Shown here piece after piece: positions 6,690-15,916 of a stretch of 39,710 nt of DNA; the first letter of the stretch is position 1, and every line of letters starts with the position of its first letter. Source of the stretch: Acidobacteriota bacterium (GTDB taxonomy: Bacteria; Acidobacteriota; Blastocatellia; Pyrinomonadales; Pyrinomonadaceae); contig JAFAVK010000110.1 of NCBI GenBank assembly GCA_019242475.1, positions 1 through 39,710 of the forward strand, given 5' to 3'. Under the pieces are notes generated by a model that saw nothing but the letters and a program-made list of their open reading frames with translations, did not search any database and had not been told where the DNA came from. Made by a program: the position numbers and the translations under genes.

Positions 6690-8432
6690 ATGCAAAGTTC
6701 AAAGTTCAAAGTTCAAAGTTCAAATTCTCTGCTACTGCTCCTCGTACTGCTCCTCTTGCCGCAGGCCGCCGGGGCGCAGGCGCGGGGCGGGAAGACGCCG
6801 TGGTGGAAGCACGCCGTCTTTTACGAAATCTACCCGCGGAGTTTCAAAGACTCGGACGGCGACGGCGTGGGCGACTTGAACGGCATCACGTCGAAGCTCG
6901 AATACCTCGCGCGCCTCGGCGTGGATGCCGTCTGGATCACGCCCTTCTACCCCTCGCCGCAGGTGGATTTCGGCTACGACGTGAGCGACTACGAGGCGGT
7001 TGACCCGCAGTTCGGCACGCTCGCCGACTTCGACCGCTTAATCAAAGAGGCGCACAAGAGGAAGATTCGCGTCGTCATCGACTTCGTCCTCAACCACACC
7101 TCCGACCAGCACCCCTTCTTCAAAGAGTCGCGCTCGTCCAGAACAAACCCGAAGCGCGACTGGTACATCTGGCGCGACCCCAAGCCCGACGGCTCGCGCC
7201 CGAACAACTGGTCATCGTCCTTCGGCCCCGTCGCCTGGACGCTGGACGAGCAGACGGGCCAGTTCTACTACCACTACTTCTACCCGCAGCAGCCCGAGCT
7301 GAACTGGCGCAACCCCGCGGTCGAGCGGCGCATGTTCGAGACGGTGCGCTTCTGGCTCAAGCGCGGCGCCGACGGCTTCCGCCTCGACGCCATCAACTAC
7401 CTTTTCGAAGACCCGCAGCTGCGTGACAACCCCGTCCTGCCCGAGCTGCGGCCGGGCACGACCACGGGCGAACACTTGCAGGAGAAGAAGTACAACCGCG
7501 ACCTGCCCGAGGTGCAGGACGTGATGGTACGCCTGCGCGCCTTCAACGACTCGGTCAACCCCGAGAGCGTGCTCATCGGCGAGGCGTACGTGCCGAAGTG
7601 GGAGGAGCTGATGCGCTACTACGGCCCCTCGGACAACGGCGTCCACCTCCCCTTCAACTTCTTCCTCATCATGGAGCCGGCGCGGACGCACCTCGACGCG
7701 GGCGTCTTCCGCTCGGTCATCGAGGCGTCGGAGAAGGCTTTGCGAGGGCGCTGGACGACCTACGTCCTCTCGAACCACGACAACCCGCGCCACTACGACC
7801 GCTACGGCGACGGCAAGCACAACGACCTCATCGCGAAGCTGACGGCGACGATGCTCCTCACGCTGCGCGGCTCGCCGTTCCTCTATTACGGCGAGGAGAT
7901 CGGCATGACGACGACCGAGCCGAAGACGATTGACGAAGTCCGCGACCCCGTCGGCCGCCGCTACTGGCCGGCCAACAAGGGGCGCGACGGCGAGCGCACG
8001 CCGATGCAATGGGACGCGACCGCGAACGCCGGCTTCACGACCGGCAAGCCCTGGCTCCCCGTCCCCACGAGCTACAGGGAGCGCAACGTAGACGCGCAGG
8101 AGGGCGATGCTAATTCCCTCCTCAGCTTCTACCGCCGGCTCGTCGAGCTGCGCCGCCGCAGCCCCGCGCTCCTGGATGGCAGCTACGCGAGCGTCGGCGA
8201 CGACCCGCACGTCTACGCCTACCAGCGCGTCGCGCGCGGGCAGCAGGTCGTCGTCGCGCTCAACATGTCGAACGAGCGCCAAACGTTCCGGCCGCCCCCG
8301 CCGACGAGCACCGGCCCGTCCGTCTACCGGCTCGCGCTCAGCAGCCTGCCCCGCACAGAGCCCCGCGGCGTCTCCGGCGAGCTGAGCCTCGCGCCCTTCG
8401 AGGCTGTCATACTTGAGTCGCGCGGGCAGTGA
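6690..8432 (+). CDS. GH13 alpha-glucosidase / alpha-amylase family enzyme, exported
   Basis: A 580-residue glycoside hydrolase of family 13 that hydrolyses alpha-glucosidic bonds with retention. After a leucine-rich signal peptide ending near PQAAGAQA comes the (beta/alpha)8 domain beginning WWKHAVFYEIYPRSFKDSDG. Catalytic residues are visible: nucleophile D233 in GFRLDAINY, acid/base E298 in LIGEAYV and D364 in SNHDNPRH; VIDFVLNHTS is conserved region I. The long maltase-type barrel resembles oligo-1,6-glucosidase and alpha-glucosidase subfamilies more than endo-amylases. The ATG directly follows the ROK stop. Its first ten codons run through four tandem copies of AAAGTTC, which makes the N-terminus unstable in frame (see findings). 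Periplasmic or outer-membrane location is inferred. Confidence 0.93.
   Translation: MQSSKFKVQSSNSLLLLLVLLLLPQAAGAQARGGKTPWWKHAVFYEIYPRSFKDSDGDGVGDLNGITSKLEYLARLGVDAVWITPFYPSPQVDFGYDVSDYEAVDPQFGTLADFDRLIKEAHKRKIRVVIDFVLNHTSDQHPFFKESRSSRTNPKRDWYIWRDPKPDGSRPNNWSSSFGPVAWTLDEQTGQFYYHYFYPQQPELNWRNPAVERRMFETVRFWLKRGADGFRLDAINYLFEDPQLRDNPVLPELRPGTTTGEHLQEKKYNRDLPEVQDVMVRLRAFNDSVNPESVLIGEAYVPKWEELMRYYGPSDNGVHLPFNFFLIMEPARTHLDAGVFRSVIEASEKALRGRWTTYVLSNHDNPRHYDRYGDGKHNDLIAKLTATMLLTLRGSPFLYYGEEIGMTTTEPKTIDEVRDPVGRRYWPANKGRDGERTPMQWDATANAGFTTGKPWLPVPTSYRERNVDAQEGDANSLLSFYRRLVELRRRSPALLDGSYASVGDDPHVYAYQRVARGQQVVVALNMSNERQTFRPPPPTSTGPSVYRLALSSLPRTEPRGVSGELSLAPFEAVILESRGQ
6694..6721 (+). repeat. Heptanucleotide tandem repeat (AAAGTTC x4) at the 5' end of the GH13 gene
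   Basis: Four exact tandem copies of AAAGTTC begin four bases after the first base of the GH13 ATG and encode part of the n-region of the signal peptide. Seven is not a multiple of three, so gain or loss of one copy would shift the reading frame. Similar 'caaagttcaaagttc' phrases occur between genes in other bacteria, so it may instead be a neutral repeat caught in a coding sequence. Confidence 0.8.
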
Positions 8433-8472
8433 GCAGTAGGCCGCTCCCAGCAACGGCCAGTCTTATTTCTTT

Positions 8473-11145
8473 ATGAGCCGGACAATACGCCAACTGATTC
8501 TTTTCTTATTTTCGGCTTCCCTCTTGATGTCAGGGCTGCCTGTCAACGCGCAGACGAGCGCGCAGACGCCGGACTATCTCAACCCGCGGCTTCCCATCGA
8601 ACAGCGGGTCGCAGACCTCGTCTCGCGGATGACGCTCGAAGAGAAGGTCGCGCAGATGATGAACAAGGCGCCGGCGATTGAGAGACTTAATGTCCCCGCC
8701 TACGACTGGTGGAACGAGGCTTTGCACGGCGTCGCCTACGCGGGCCACGCCACCGTCTTCCCGCAGGCCATCGGGCTGGGCGCGACGTGGGACGAAGAGT
8801 TGGTGAAGTCCGTCGCCACGGCCGTCTCCGACGAGGCGCGCGCCAAGTACAACGACGCCGTCCGGCGCGACTTCCGCAAACGTTTTTACGGCCTGACCTT
8901 CTGGTCGCCGAACATCAACATCTTCCGCGACCCGCGCTGGGGCCGCGGCCAGGAGACCTACGGCGAAGACCCTTACCTCACCTCGCGCCTCGGCGTCGCG
9001 TTTGTGAGAGGGATGCAGGGCGACGACCCGAAGTATTTAAAGACCATCGCCACGCCCAAGCACTACGCCGTCCACAGCGGCCCCGAATCCCTCCGCCACA
9101 CCTTCGACGCGCGTCCGCCCGAGCGCGACCTCGCAGAGACGTACCTGCCCGCCTTCCGCGCGGCGGTCGTCGAGGGCAAAGCCGGCTCCGTCATGTGCGC
9201 CTACAACAGCCTCAACGGCGAACCGCTCTGCGCGAGCCCGCGGATGCTGAAGGAGATTCTGCGCGGGCGCTGGGGCTTCACAGGCTACGTCGTCTCCGAC
9301 TGCGACGCCGTCGCAGACATCTACAAGAAGCACAACTTCAAGCAGACGGAAGAAGAGGGCGTCGCCGCGGCCGTTAAGACGGGAACGGATTTGACCTGCG
9401 GCTACGAGTACCGCGCGCTCCCGGCCGCGCTCAAACAGGGGCTCATCACCGAGGCCGAGATCGACACGGCGGTCAAACGACTCTTCGAGGCGCGCTTCCG
9501 CCTCGGGATGTTCGACCCGGCCGAGTCGAACCCTTACGCGCGCATCCCGCTTGAGGTGAACGACTCGGCCGTCCACCGCGAGCTGGCCGCGCGCGCGGCG
9601 CGTGAGTCCATCGTGCTGCTCAAGAACGAGAGGAACGCGCTGCCGCTCAGGAAGGATTTGAAAAGTATCGCCGTCATCGGCCCGAACGCCGACTCGCTCG
9701 AAGTGTTGTTGGGGAACTACCACGGCATCCCTTCCAAGTGGGTCACGCCGCTCGAAGGCATCCGCCGCAAGCTCTCGCCGCAGACGCGCGTCAACTACGC
9801 GCTCGGCACTACGCTCACCGGCGACGCGATTCTGCCCGTCCCGGCGTCGGCGCTCTTCCAAGATAAAGAGAAGACCGCGCGCGGGCTCAAGGCCGAATAC
9901 TTCGACAACAAAGATTTGCAAGGGGCGCCCGTCGCCACCCGCGTTGACGAACAACTCAACTTCGACTGGTTCACGGACGCGCCCGTCGCGGGCATCAACA
10001 CCGACAACTTCTCCGCGCGCTGGACTGGCTACTTCGTCCCGCCCGTGTCGGGCACCTACCAGCTCGGCGCGCGCGCCGACGACGGCGTCCGCGTCTTCCT
10101 CGACGACCGGCTGTTCGTCGAGAACTGGCGCGACGGCGGCCTGAAGTCTTTGACGAAGGAGGTCACGCTCGAAGCCGGCCGCGCCTACAAGCTCCGCGTC
10201 GAATATTACGAGCGCTACGCCTCGGCCACGGCCAAGCTGGTCTGGGGGCCGCCGGGGCTCAACGACTCTCTCCGCGCAGAGGCGCTCAAGGCCGCGCGCG
10301 AGTCGGACGTGGTGGTGTTGGCGCTCGGGCTCGCGCCGTCGCTCGAAGGCGAGGAGATGGACGTGCAGGTCAAGGGCTTCAGCGGCGGCGACCGGACGAG
10401 CCTCAACCTGCCGGACGCGCAGGAGGATTTACTGAAGGCCGTCGCCGCGACGGGCAAGCCGGTCGTCCTCGTCCTCTTGAACGGCGGCGCGCTCGCCGTC
10501 AACTGGGCGCAAGGAAACGTGCCCGCCATCGTCGAAGCCTGGTATCCCGGCGAGGAGGGCGGGGCGGCGCTGGCCGACGTGCTCTTAGGCGACTACAACC
10601 CGGCCGGCCGCCTGCCCGTCACCTTCTACAAGTCCGTCGAACAACTGCCGCCGTTCGAAGACTACCGGATGCAGGGTCGGACTTATCGTTATTTCAAGGG
10701 CGAGCCGCTCTACCCGTTCGGCCACGGGCTCTCCTACACCACCTTCAGGTACGACGACCTGAAGCTCGGCGCGAAGCGTTACAGGGCGGGCCGGAACGTC
10801 GAGCTGAGCGTCGAGGTGCAGAACACGGGCGCGCGCGCGGGCGACGAGGTCGTGCAACTCTACGTGACCAACGCGGAAGGCTCGGCGCCGGTGCCGGCGC
10901 GCGCGCTCAAAGGCGTGCGCCGCATCAGCCTCAAGCCGGGAGAGAAGCGGCGGGTCAACTTCACCTTAACGCCGCGCGACCTCTCGCTCGTGGACGAGCG
11001 CGGGCGCCGTCTGCTTGAGCCCGGCGAGTTCCGCGTCTCGGTCGGCGGCAAGCAGCCGGGCTTCACGGGCGCGGCCGACGCGTTGACGACGGGCGTCGTC
11101 AACGGCGGTTTTACGGTGACGGGCAAGGCCATCGAGATTCAGTAA
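8473..11145 (+). CDS. GH3 beta-glycosidase with inserted PA14 domain, exported
   Basis: An 890-residue family 3 glycoside hydrolase, probably a beta-glucosidase or beta-xylosidase acting in the periplasm. Signal peptide at 1-26, GH3 N-terminal barrel to about residue 370 with nucleophile D276 in YVVSDCDAV and the KHYAVHSGPE substrate loop. The GH3 C-terminal sandwich starts near ESIVLLKNERNALPL and is interrupted by a PA14 domain at about 469-592 (GLKAEYFDNKDLQG ... RADDGVRVFLDDRLFVENW), then resumes at VVVLALGLAPSLEGEEMDV. A fibronectin III-like domain ends the protein (VELSVEVQNTGARAGDEVVQ). PA14 inserted in this place is known in some GH3 enzymes and narrows or shapes the substrate pocket. 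It lies 40 bases after GH13 and five before GH92. Confidence 0.94.
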   Translation: MSRTIRQLILFLFSASLLMSGLPVNAQTSAQTPDYLNPRLPIEQRVADLVSRMTLEEKVAQMMNKAPAIERLNVPAYDWWNEALHGVAYAGHATVFPQAIGLGATWDEELVKSVATAVSDEARAKYNDAVRRDFRKRFYGLTFWSPNINIFRDPRWGRGQETYGEDPYLTSRLGVAFVRGMQGDDPKYLKTIATPKHYAVHSGPESLRHTFDARPPERDLAETYLPAFRAAVVEGKAGSVMCAYNSLNGEPLCASPRMLKEILRGRWGFTGYVVSDCDAVADIYKKHNFKQTEEEGVAAAVKTGTDLTCGYEYRALPAALKQGLITEAEIDTAVKRLFEARFRLGMFDPAESNPYARIPLEVNDSAVHRELAARAARESIVLLKNERNALPLRKDLKSIAVIGPNADSLEVLLGNYHGIPSKWVTPLEGIRRKLSPQTRVNYALGTTLTGDAILPVPASALFQDKEKTARGLKAEYFDNKDLQGAPVATRVDEQLNFDWFTDAPVAGINTDNFSARWTGYFVPPVSGTYQLGARADDGVRVFLDDRLFVENWRDGGLKSLTKEVTLEAGRAYKLRVEYYERYASATAKLVWGPPGLNDSLRAEALKAARESDVVVLALGLAPSLEGEEMDVQVKGFSGGDRTSLNLPDAQEDLLKAVAATGKPVVLVLLNGGALAVNWAQGNVPAIVEAWYPGEEGGAALADVLLGDYNPAGRLPVTFYKSVEQLPPFEDYRMQGRTYRYFKGEPLYPFGHGLSYTTFRYDDLKLGAKRYRAGRNVELSVEVQNTGARAGDEVVQLYVTNAEGSAPVPARALKGVRRISLKPGEKRRVNFTLTPRDLSLVDERGRRLLEPGEFRVSVGGKQPGFTGAADALTTGVVNGGFTVTGKAIEIQ

Positions 11146-11150
11146 ACTTG

Positions 11151-13520
11151 ATGATGAAGAGACCGCTTTCCGCCTTCTTAACACTCCTCTTCTCTCTCGC
11201 GCCGGCCGTCAACGCGCAGACGCCCGCGGCGCGCCCGTTCGACGCCGCGCGGTACGTTGACCCTTTCGTCGGGACGGCCAACTCGCCGCTGCCCGACTAC
11301 CTCGGCGGAAACAGTAGCGGCAACACCTTCCCCGGCGCGACGCTCCCCTTCGGGATGGTGCAGTTCAGCCCCGACACCGAGAACGGCTTCGGCCCCGAAG
11401 ACCGCGGCAGCTACGTCCGACGCGACACCGCCATCCGCGGTTTCAGCCTCACGCACCTGAGCGGCCCGGGCTGCCCCGTCTTCGGCGACGTGCCCCTCAT
11501 GCCCTTCGCGGGGCGCGTCGAGAAGTCGCCGGCCGCCGCGCCCGCCGACTACGTCGCGAAGTTTTTGCACGAGAGGGAGAACGCCTCGCCGGGCTTCTAC
11601 GAGGTCGCTTTGGAGTCGGGCGTCCGCGTCCGCCTGACCGCGACGACGCGCACGGGCTTCGCCGTCTTCGACTTTCCCAAAGGGTCACCCGCGACTCTGC
11701 TCTTTAACGTCGGCCGCAACGCTTCGGGCGTGCAGGAGGCGGAGTGGTACGCCGAGGGCGACCGTCGGATGAGCGGGATGGTGGCGAGCGGTGCTTTTTG
11801 CGGCACGCGCAACCGCTACGTGCTCTACTTCGCCGCGGAGTTCGACCGCCCGTTCAACTCGTTCGGCTCCTGGGACGGCGACCGCGTGCTGCCCGGCGTG
11901 AGCCCGGCCAAAGGCGGCAAGCAGACCGGCGGTTACGTCACCTTCGACAACTCTTCCGGCGGCACCGTCCGCTTGAAGGTCGGCCTCTCTTACGTGAGCG
12001 TCGAGAAGGCGCGCGCGAACCTGCGCGCGGAGAACGCGGGCTGGGACTTCGAAGCGGTGCGCACACGCGCGCGGGCGCGTTGGAACGAGGCGCTCGGGCG
12101 CGTGCAGGTGCGCGGCGGCGCCGAGGCCGAGACGAAAGTCTTCTACACGGCGCTCTACCACGCGCTGCTGCACCCGACCACTTTCGGCGACGCCGGCGGC
12201 GAGTACGTCGGCTTCGACGACCGCCTGCACAAGTCGCCCGGGCACACGCAGTACACGAACTTTTCGGGCTGGGACATCTACCGCTCGGAGTCGCCGCTGA
12301 TAGCGTGGCTCTTCCCCGAAGAGGCGAGCGACATGGCGCAGTCGCTCGTCAACGACGCAGAGCAGGGCGGCGGGGGCCTCCCCAAATGGCCGGTCGCCAA
12401 CGACGAGAGCGGCGCGATGTACGGCGACCCGGCGGTGCCCATCATCGCGTCTACGTGGGCCTTCGGCGCGCGCGACTTCGACGCGCGCGCCGCTTTGAAA
12501 GTGATGCTGCACGGCGCGAAAGACCCGGAGGCCAAATCCAAGACTTACCCCGTCAGGCCGGGGCTCGCCGACTTCCTCAAGTACGGTTACATCCCGATGG
12601 AGCAGAAGGGGCTGCGCGGCTCGCCGTCCGTCGCGCTCGAATACGAGACCGCCGACTTCTCGCTCGCGCAGTTCGCGCGCGCGCAGGGTGACGAGCAGAC
12701 GCACGCCGAGATGATGCGGCGCGCGCAGCTCTGGACGCGCCTCTTCGACCCCTCGACGCGCTACATCCGCGGCCGCTGGGCCGACGGCTCCTGGCTGCCG
12801 GGCTTCGACTTCAAGGAGATGCTCTACAAGCCGGAGCTGCCGTGGCGGCCCGAGAGTCACAAGTCTTACGTCGAAGGGAACGCCGCGCAGTACACCTGGA
12901 TGATCCCGCACAACCTGCGCGCTGTCATCGAACGCATCGGCGGGAACGGGAAGGTGGCCGAACGTCTCGACAGCTTCTTCACCGAGTTGAACGCCGGGCC
13001 GGATCGTCCGTACTTCTTCATCGGCAACGAGCCGGTCTTCCCCGTGCCGTGGATATATAACTACGTCGGCCAGCCGTGGAAGACGCAGGCCACGACGCGC
13101 CGCGTGCTGACCGAGCTGTTCACGCCCGACCCCGGCGGCATCCCCGGCAACGACGACCTCGGCGCGACCTCCTCGTGGGTCGTCTTCGCTTCAATCGGCC
13201 TGTACCCGTCCATCCCGGGCGTCAGCGGGTTCTCGGTCAACAGCCCCGTCTTCCCCGAGATTGATGTCAGGTTGAAAGGCGGCCGGGTGTTGACGATTAA
13301 AGGCCGCGGCGCCGCGCCGAAGAGCCCGTACGTGCAGGAGCTGCGTCTGAACGGCCGGCCGTACGAGAAGACCTGGATACCTTACGAGGCCATCGAGCGC
13401 GGCGGCGTTTTGGACTTCATGCTCGGCCCCGAGCCGAATAAACGGTGGGCGATCACGCCTACCGCCGCGCCGCCGTCGTTCAACGAAGGGATGGAGAAGG
13501 ATTCGAACGTCACGCACTAA
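11151..13520 (+). CDS. GH92 alpha-mannosidase, exported
   Basis: A 789-residue calcium-dependent exo-acting alpha-mannosidase of family 92, typical of high-mannose N-glycan and yeast mannan degradation. Signal peptide at the N-terminus (LSAFLTLLFSLAPAVNAQ), then the family start YVDPFVGTANS and NTFPGATLPFGMVQFSPDT. Downstream conserved blocks are YVEGNAAQYTWMIPHN, FIGNEPVFPVPWIYNYVGQP and GGIPGNDDLGATSSW; the GNDD aspartates belong to the catalytic and metal region. Length agrees with the family. ATG 11151 was taken; a TTG just before it and an ATG just after it are possible. With GH38 in the neighbouring operon this is the strongest sign that mannose-rich glycans are a target. Confidence 0.94.
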   Translation: MMKRPLSAFLTLLFSLAPAVNAQTPAARPFDAARYVDPFVGTANSPLPDYLGGNSSGNTFPGATLPFGMVQFSPDTENGFGPEDRGSYVRRDTAIRGFSLTHLSGPGCPVFGDVPLMPFAGRVEKSPAAAPADYVAKFLHERENASPGFYEVALESGVRVRLTATTRTGFAVFDFPKGSPATLLFNVGRNASGVQEAEWYAEGDRRMSGMVASGAFCGTRNRYVLYFAAEFDRPFNSFGSWDGDRVLPGVSPAKGGKQTGGYVTFDNSSGGTVRLKVGLSYVSVEKARANLRAENAGWDFEAVRTRARARWNEALGRVQVRGGAEAETKVFYTALYHALLHPTTFGDAGGEYVGFDDRLHKSPGHTQYTNFSGWDIYRSESPLIAWLFPEEASDMAQSLVNDAEQGGGGLPKWPVANDESGAMYGDPAVPIIASTWAFGARDFDARAALKVMLHGAKDPEAKSKTYPVRPGLADFLKYGYIPMEQKGLRGSPSVALEYETADFSLAQFARAQGDEQTHAEMMRRAQLWTRLFDPSTRYIRGRWADGSWLPGFDFKEMLYKPELPWRPESHKSYVEGNAAQYTWMIPHNLRAVIERIGGNGKVAERLDSFFTELNAGPDRPYFFIGNEPVFPVPWIYNYVGQPWKTQATTRRVLTELFTPDPGGIPGNDDLGATSSWVVFASIGLYPSIPGVSGFSVNSPVFPEIDVRLKGGRVLTIKGRGAAPKSPYVQELRLNGRPYEKTWIPYEAIERGGVLDFMLGPEPNKRWAITPTAAPPSFNEGMEKDSNVTH

Positions 13521-13534
13521 TGCCCTGATCGCCA

Positions 13535-15835
13535 ATGTCTCCACACATGCGTAAACAACTCTTACTGCTCGCACTCTTTCTGTTGGCGGCGACGGCCTCT
13601 GCTCAGACGAACGCACAATCAACCATCGTGCTCAACCGCGGGCAGTTGCAGCTCAGGCGCGGGGAGGGGCTCGTGATGACGTTGATGCGTGTGCGGCTGC
13701 GGCTCGCGGACGGCGCGGCCGTCTCGGGCGAGTTGGAGGCGGCCGGGCAGGACGCGGGCACGGACGCGGCCGGCCGGTTCGAGCGGCAGCGCTTCCGTCT
13801 GAAGCCGAACGGGGACGCGCGCGGAATCAAGGCCGCCGTGCTCGAAGTCCGCCGCTACCAGAACTCGGGCACGGTCGTCGCGTGGCTCGATTACGAAGGG
13901 CCGGCGCTGGCGCCGCGCGAGGGCGTGCAGCTCGTCTCAAGTCTCGACCGCTTCGCGCGCGGGATGGCGACCAAGCGTTTCAAAATCTACTGGACGGCCC
14001 CCGTCTTCTTCTCCGACTACAGATTCTTAGGCCCGGCTAATCAACTCATGCTGTGGCGACAGACCGAAGGGCCGGAGTACCACCTGCTCGTCCCGCTCGC
14101 GGGCGGCGGAATGTTGGGCGAGGTCGGCGTCTCCGAGATCGAGTGGCGGCCGGAGTTTCGCGTCGCCGCTTCGAGCTACGAGCCAGACTTCGCGCCGCGG
14201 CGCGTGCCGCTCTTCGCCTACGCCGCGGGCGCAGACCCCTACAAGCTGCCGCGCGAGGCTTACGAGACGGCCTTTGCCGCGACCGGACAGTACGGGCGTT
14301 TGCGCTGGCAGAAGGGCTACCCCGAAGTCTTCAAGCGGCTCGGCTGGTGCTCCTGGAACGCGTACGGCCAGGGGGTGACGGCCGACAAGATTCTGGCGAG
14401 CGTGCGCTCGATGCGGGAGAAGCAGATTCCGCTCGGCTTCGTGCTGGTTGACGACGGCTGGCTCTCGGTCAAAGACCAGAAGCTGACGGCGTTCGACGCC
14501 GACCCGTCGAAGTTCCCCGGCGGGATGGCCGCGCTCGCGCGCCGCCTGCGCGAGGAGTACAACGTCCCGCACGTCGGCGTGTGGCACACGTTCCAGGGAT
14601 ACTGGAACGGCGTCGAGCCGGACTCGGAAGCCGCGCGCGGGCACGGGCTGTTCAAGGGGCTCGAAGGGAAGCTCCTGCCCGACCCGCGCGAGGGGCGCGG
14701 CGAGAGCTTCTACGAGGACTGGTACGGAAGGCTGAAGGGCTGGGGCTACGACTTCGTGAAGGTGGACGGGCAGGGCAACACCGTCAAGTTCACCGACGGG
14801 CTGATGCCGCTCTTCGACGCGGGCGGCGGCGCGCACCGCAACCTGCAAAGCGCGGCCGAGAAGTTCTTCACGGACAGCGCACAGCCTCGACCCGGCCTCG
14901 GCCTCATCAACTGCATGGAGATGACGCTTGAGAACGTCTACAACTGGCGCACGTCGAACGTCGCGCGCAGCAGCGACGACTACCAGCCGGAGCTGAAGCA
15001 CAACCCGAAAGACCACGTCTTCCAGAACGCGTACAACGCCTTCTGGCTCGCGAACTTCGCCTACCCCGACTGGGACATGTTCGAGTCGCACGACCCGGCG
15101 GCCGAGTACCACGCCGCGGCGCGCGCCGTGAGCGGCGGCCCCGTCTACTTCACCGACGAGGCGGGCCAGGAGCGCCCCGAGATTCTCAAGCGGCTCGCGC
15201 TCGCGGACGGCCGCCTGCTCATGCCCGACGAGCCCGCGCAGGTGACGCGCGACCTGCTGCTCTCCGACCCTTCGATTGAGCCCGTCCCGCTGAAGGTCTT
15301 CGCGCCCGTGACGCGGCCGGGCCTGCGGGCCTGCGTCGTCGCCGCCTTCAACGTCAACAAGACGGTCGCCGGGGAGGCGGGCGTGCTCGACATCGACGAC
15401 CTCGGTTGGTCGGGCGGGGGTGCGATGGCGACGGTCGCGGCCTACCGTACGCTCGACCGCAGCGTCACACTCCTCGAAGCACACCCGGACGCGGGCACCC
15501 GGATGCCCTTCGGCCTGAACGCGGCCGGCTACGAGCTGCTCACGCTCGCGACGGTCGAGGGCGATGTCGCGGTGTTCGGCCTTCTGGACAAGTACCTCTC
15601 GCCGGCCGCGGTCGTCTCCGTGACGCGGGGCGGCGGGGCGACGGTCGTGCGGCTCGCCGAGGCGGGCGACTTCGGCGCGTGGCTCGCGCGCCGGCCCTTA
15701 AGGGTCGAGGTTGACGGCCGGTCACTATCGTCCTCGTCCTACACTTACATAGGCGGCGTGCTGCGCGTCCCGCGCGAGAGCTTCGGCGCGCGCGGGGGCG
15801 AGCGCGAAGTCCGCATCGTCCTCGGGCGCAGGTAG
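13535..15835 (+). CDS. GH36 / Sip1-type alpha-galactosidase-like enzyme, exported
   Basis: A 766-residue protein of the GH36 clan related to seed imbibition (Sip1) and raffinose synthase proteins. It starts with a signal peptide (LLLLALFLLAATASAQ). The barrel carries RLGWCSWNAYGQGV, GFVLVDDGWLS and nucleophile D411 in YDFVKVDGQGN; the acid/base region is RSSDDYQ (D481/D482). Such enzymes hydrolyse or transfer alpha-galactosyl residues; alpha-galactosidase activity is the most likely role, but this subgroup is poorly characterised in bacteria. The ATG at 13535 is chosen; a second at 13547 is equally good. It is the last gene of the operon, 14 bases after GH92, and a perfect palindromic terminator follows 17 bases after its stop. 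Confidence 0.88.
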   Translation: MSPHMRKQLLLLALFLLAATASAQTNAQSTIVLNRGQLQLRRGEGLVMTLMRVRLRLADGAAVSGELEAAGQDAGTDAAGRFERQRFRLKPNGDARGIKAAVLEVRRYQNSGTVVAWLDYEGPALAPREGVQLVSSLDRFARGMATKRFKIYWTAPVFFSDYRFLGPANQLMLWRQTEGPEYHLLVPLAGGGMLGEVGVSEIEWRPEFRVAASSYEPDFAPRRVPLFAYAAGADPYKLPREAYETAFAATGQYGRLRWQKGYPEVFKRLGWCSWNAYGQGVTADKILASVRSMREKQIPLGFVLVDDGWLSVKDQKLTAFDADPSKFPGGMAALARRLREEYNVPHVGVWHTFQGYWNGVEPDSEAARGHGLFKGLEGKLLPDPREGRGESFYEDWYGRLKGWGYDFVKVDGQGNTVKFTDGLMPLFDAGGGAHRNLQSAAEKFFTDSAQPRPGLGLINCMEMTLENVYNWRTSNVARSSDDYQPELKHNPKDHVFQNAYNAFWLANFAYPDWDMFESHDPAAEYHAAARAVSGGPVYFTDEAGQERPEILKRLALADGRLLMPDEPAQVTRDLLLSDPSIEPVPLKVFAPVTRPGLRACVVAAFNVNKTVAGEAGVLDIDDLGWSGGGAMATVAAYRTLDRSVTLLEAHPDAGTRMPFGLNAAGYELLTLATVEGDVAVFGLLDKYLSPAAVVSVTRGGGATVVRLAEAGDFGAWLARRPLRVEVDGRSLSSSSYTYIGGVLRVPRESFGARGGEREVRIVLGRR

Positions 15836-15852
15836 AGGGCGGAGGCGGGACA

Positions 15853-15898
15853 AAAAGGAGGAGGGCACTCCCGCCGGCGGGAGTGCCCTCCTCCTTTT
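15853..15898. terminator. Bidirectional intrinsic terminator, 46-base perfect palindrome
   Basis: Two 23-base arms (15853-15875 and 15876-15898) are perfectly complementary with no spacer. The stem is G+C-rich and flanked by AAAA on one side and TTTT on the other, so each strand reads a strong stem followed by U's. It lies exactly between the convergent GH36 (plus) and TonB receptor (minus) genes and should end both transcripts. Confidence 0.92.
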
Positions 15899-15916
15899 GT
15901 CAGGCTCAGGCCGTCT

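Noticed and set aside
14027..15484. 485-codon minus-strand frame opposite GH36
   Set aside because: Arginine-, valine- and glutamate-rich composition without family features; antisense to a gene with intact catalytic motifs.
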